Program-made: the position numbers and the translations under genes
From: Bacteroides sp.
GTDB lineage: Bacteria > Bacteroidota > Bacteroidia > Bacteroidales > SM23-62
Assembly (NCBI GenBank): GCA_030592145.1
Contig: JAUVKJ010000072.1
Span: 1-7,654, forward strand
Direction: 5' to 3'
DNA length: 7,654 nucleotides
Part shown: in pieces, positions 7,041 through 7,654 of the stretch
How the letters are laid out: every line of letters starts with the position of its first letter
Numbering within the stretch: position 1 is the first letter of the stretch
The notes under the pieces: model-generated
Told to the model about the DNA's origin: nothing
The model's input: only the letters and a program-made list of their open reading frames with translations
Database searches by the model: none

Positions 7041-7654
7041 ATGAGTCCATTAAAATTTCGCCACGAACGCTCGCATACCAAAGTTATTGCCACCCTCGGT
7101 CCCGCTTCTTCATCAAAGGAAGTGCTGGAAGGATTATTTGAAGAAGGTGTAGATGTCTGCCGCCTGAACTTTTCACATGGCAATCATGAGGACCATCTGA
7201 AAACGATCAACCTGATCAGGGAGATCAACAGGGAGAATGGCACTTATGTGGCCATGCTTGCAGATCTGCAGGGACCCAAACTTCGGGTCGGCGAGATGGA
7301 AAACAACGGCGTGGAACTGGTGAACGGACAGATCTTCCGGTTTGTGAATACACCCTGCACAGGGACATCCGGGCAAGCTTATATGAGTTACCCCCTGCTG
7401 CCAAGGGATGTGAGCGTCGGAGAACAGATCCTTGTGGACGATGGCAAAATCTGCCTGGAAGTGACAGCCACAAACGGTAAGGACGAGGTACAAACGAAAG
7501 TCATCAGCGGAGGAATCCTCTCATCGAACAAGGGGGTGAACCTTCCACAAACGAAAATCTCCCTCCCCAGCCTCACGGAGAAAGACATCGCTGATGCGAA
7601 TTTTGCGCTTGACCAGGGAATTGACTGGATCGCCCTGTCATTCGTGCGAAGGGT
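7041..7654 (+). CDS. pyk: Pyruvate kinase, N-terminal part (runs off the window)
   Basis: Glycolytic enzyme that converts phosphoenolpyruvate and ADP to pyruvate and ATP in the cytoplasm. The first 204 codons are present, followed by two bases of the next codon. Visible motifs: 'TKVIATLGPAS' (13-23) opening the barrel, 'CRLNFSHGNH' (40-49) with the substrate- and cation-site residues Arg41, Asn43 and Ser45, and 'ADLQGPKLRVG' (74-84) ending domain A1. The B (lid) domain covers about 85-180, including 'VDDGKI' and 'SNKGVNLP', and 'DWIALSFVRR' returns to the barrel at the right edge. The Leu-Gln-x-x-Lys pattern after Asp75 resembles the potassium-independent, E. coli PykA-like branch rather than the Thr-Lys-Gly-Pro-Glu branch. 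ATG at 7041 fits the family start; no Shine-Dalgarno is seen. It is 16 bases after the CAP gene and probably in the same transcript. Confidence 0.96.
   Translation, partial: MSPLKFRHERSHTKVIATLGPASSSKEVLEGLFEEGVDVCRLNFSHGNHEDHLKTINLIREINRENGTYVAMLADLQGPKLRVGEMENNGVELVNGQIFRFVNTPCTGTSGQAYMSYPLLPRDVSVGEQILVDDGKICLEVTATNGKDEVQTKVISGGILSSNKGVNLPQTKISLPSLTEKDIADANFALDQGIDWIALSFVRR

Overview
The window reads as ordinary chromosomal sequence from a member of the Bacteroidota. I infer this from three things: the style of the SpoIIE-type phosphatase end, the PurB, MsbA-like and NfeD proteins that resemble that phylum's versions, and the near absence of Shine-Dalgarno sequences before the start codons. 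The phylum call is inference from remembered protein style; I could not run a search. Coding density is very high. I see no tRNA, rRNA, CRISPR array, insertion sequence or attachment site.

Layout. Positions 2-295 (+) hold the last 97 codons of a PP2C/SpoIIE-type serine phosphatase that enters from the left. It converges, with a 15-base gap, on a leftward block that in transcription order is purB (adenylosuccinate lyase, 4441-3098), an MsbA-like ABC exporter (3065-1248) and a family 2-like glycosyltransferase (1180-311). A 99-base divergent spacer (4442-4540) separates this from a rightward block: a full-length NfeD membrane serine protease (4541-5965), a GNAT acetyltransferase (5940-6389), a secreted CAP/SCP-domain protein (6386-7024) and the first 204 codons of pyruvate kinase (7041 to the window end). 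The first three genes of the rightward block overlap (26 bases, then ATGA), and pyruvate kinase follows after 16 bases, so co-transcription is likely.

How they fit together. The leftward block joins purine synthesis to two envelope-type functions (lipid or glycan export, sugar transfer). The rightward block joins membrane quality control (NfeD), an acetyltransferase of unknown substrate and an exported CAP protein to a glycolytic enzyme. These look like loose housekeeping clusters rather than a dedicated pathway.

The most notable observation is an in-frame amber codon (1440-1442) inside the ABC exporter. The normal C-terminus, including the H-loop histidine, continues in the same frame for 63 more codons beyond it. 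This is either a very recent nonsense mutation or a one-base sequence error; TAG is a genuine terminator elsewhere in the window. A second observation is that the pyruvate kinase carries the residues associated with potassium-independent enzymes. I did not find a convincing new biological system here.
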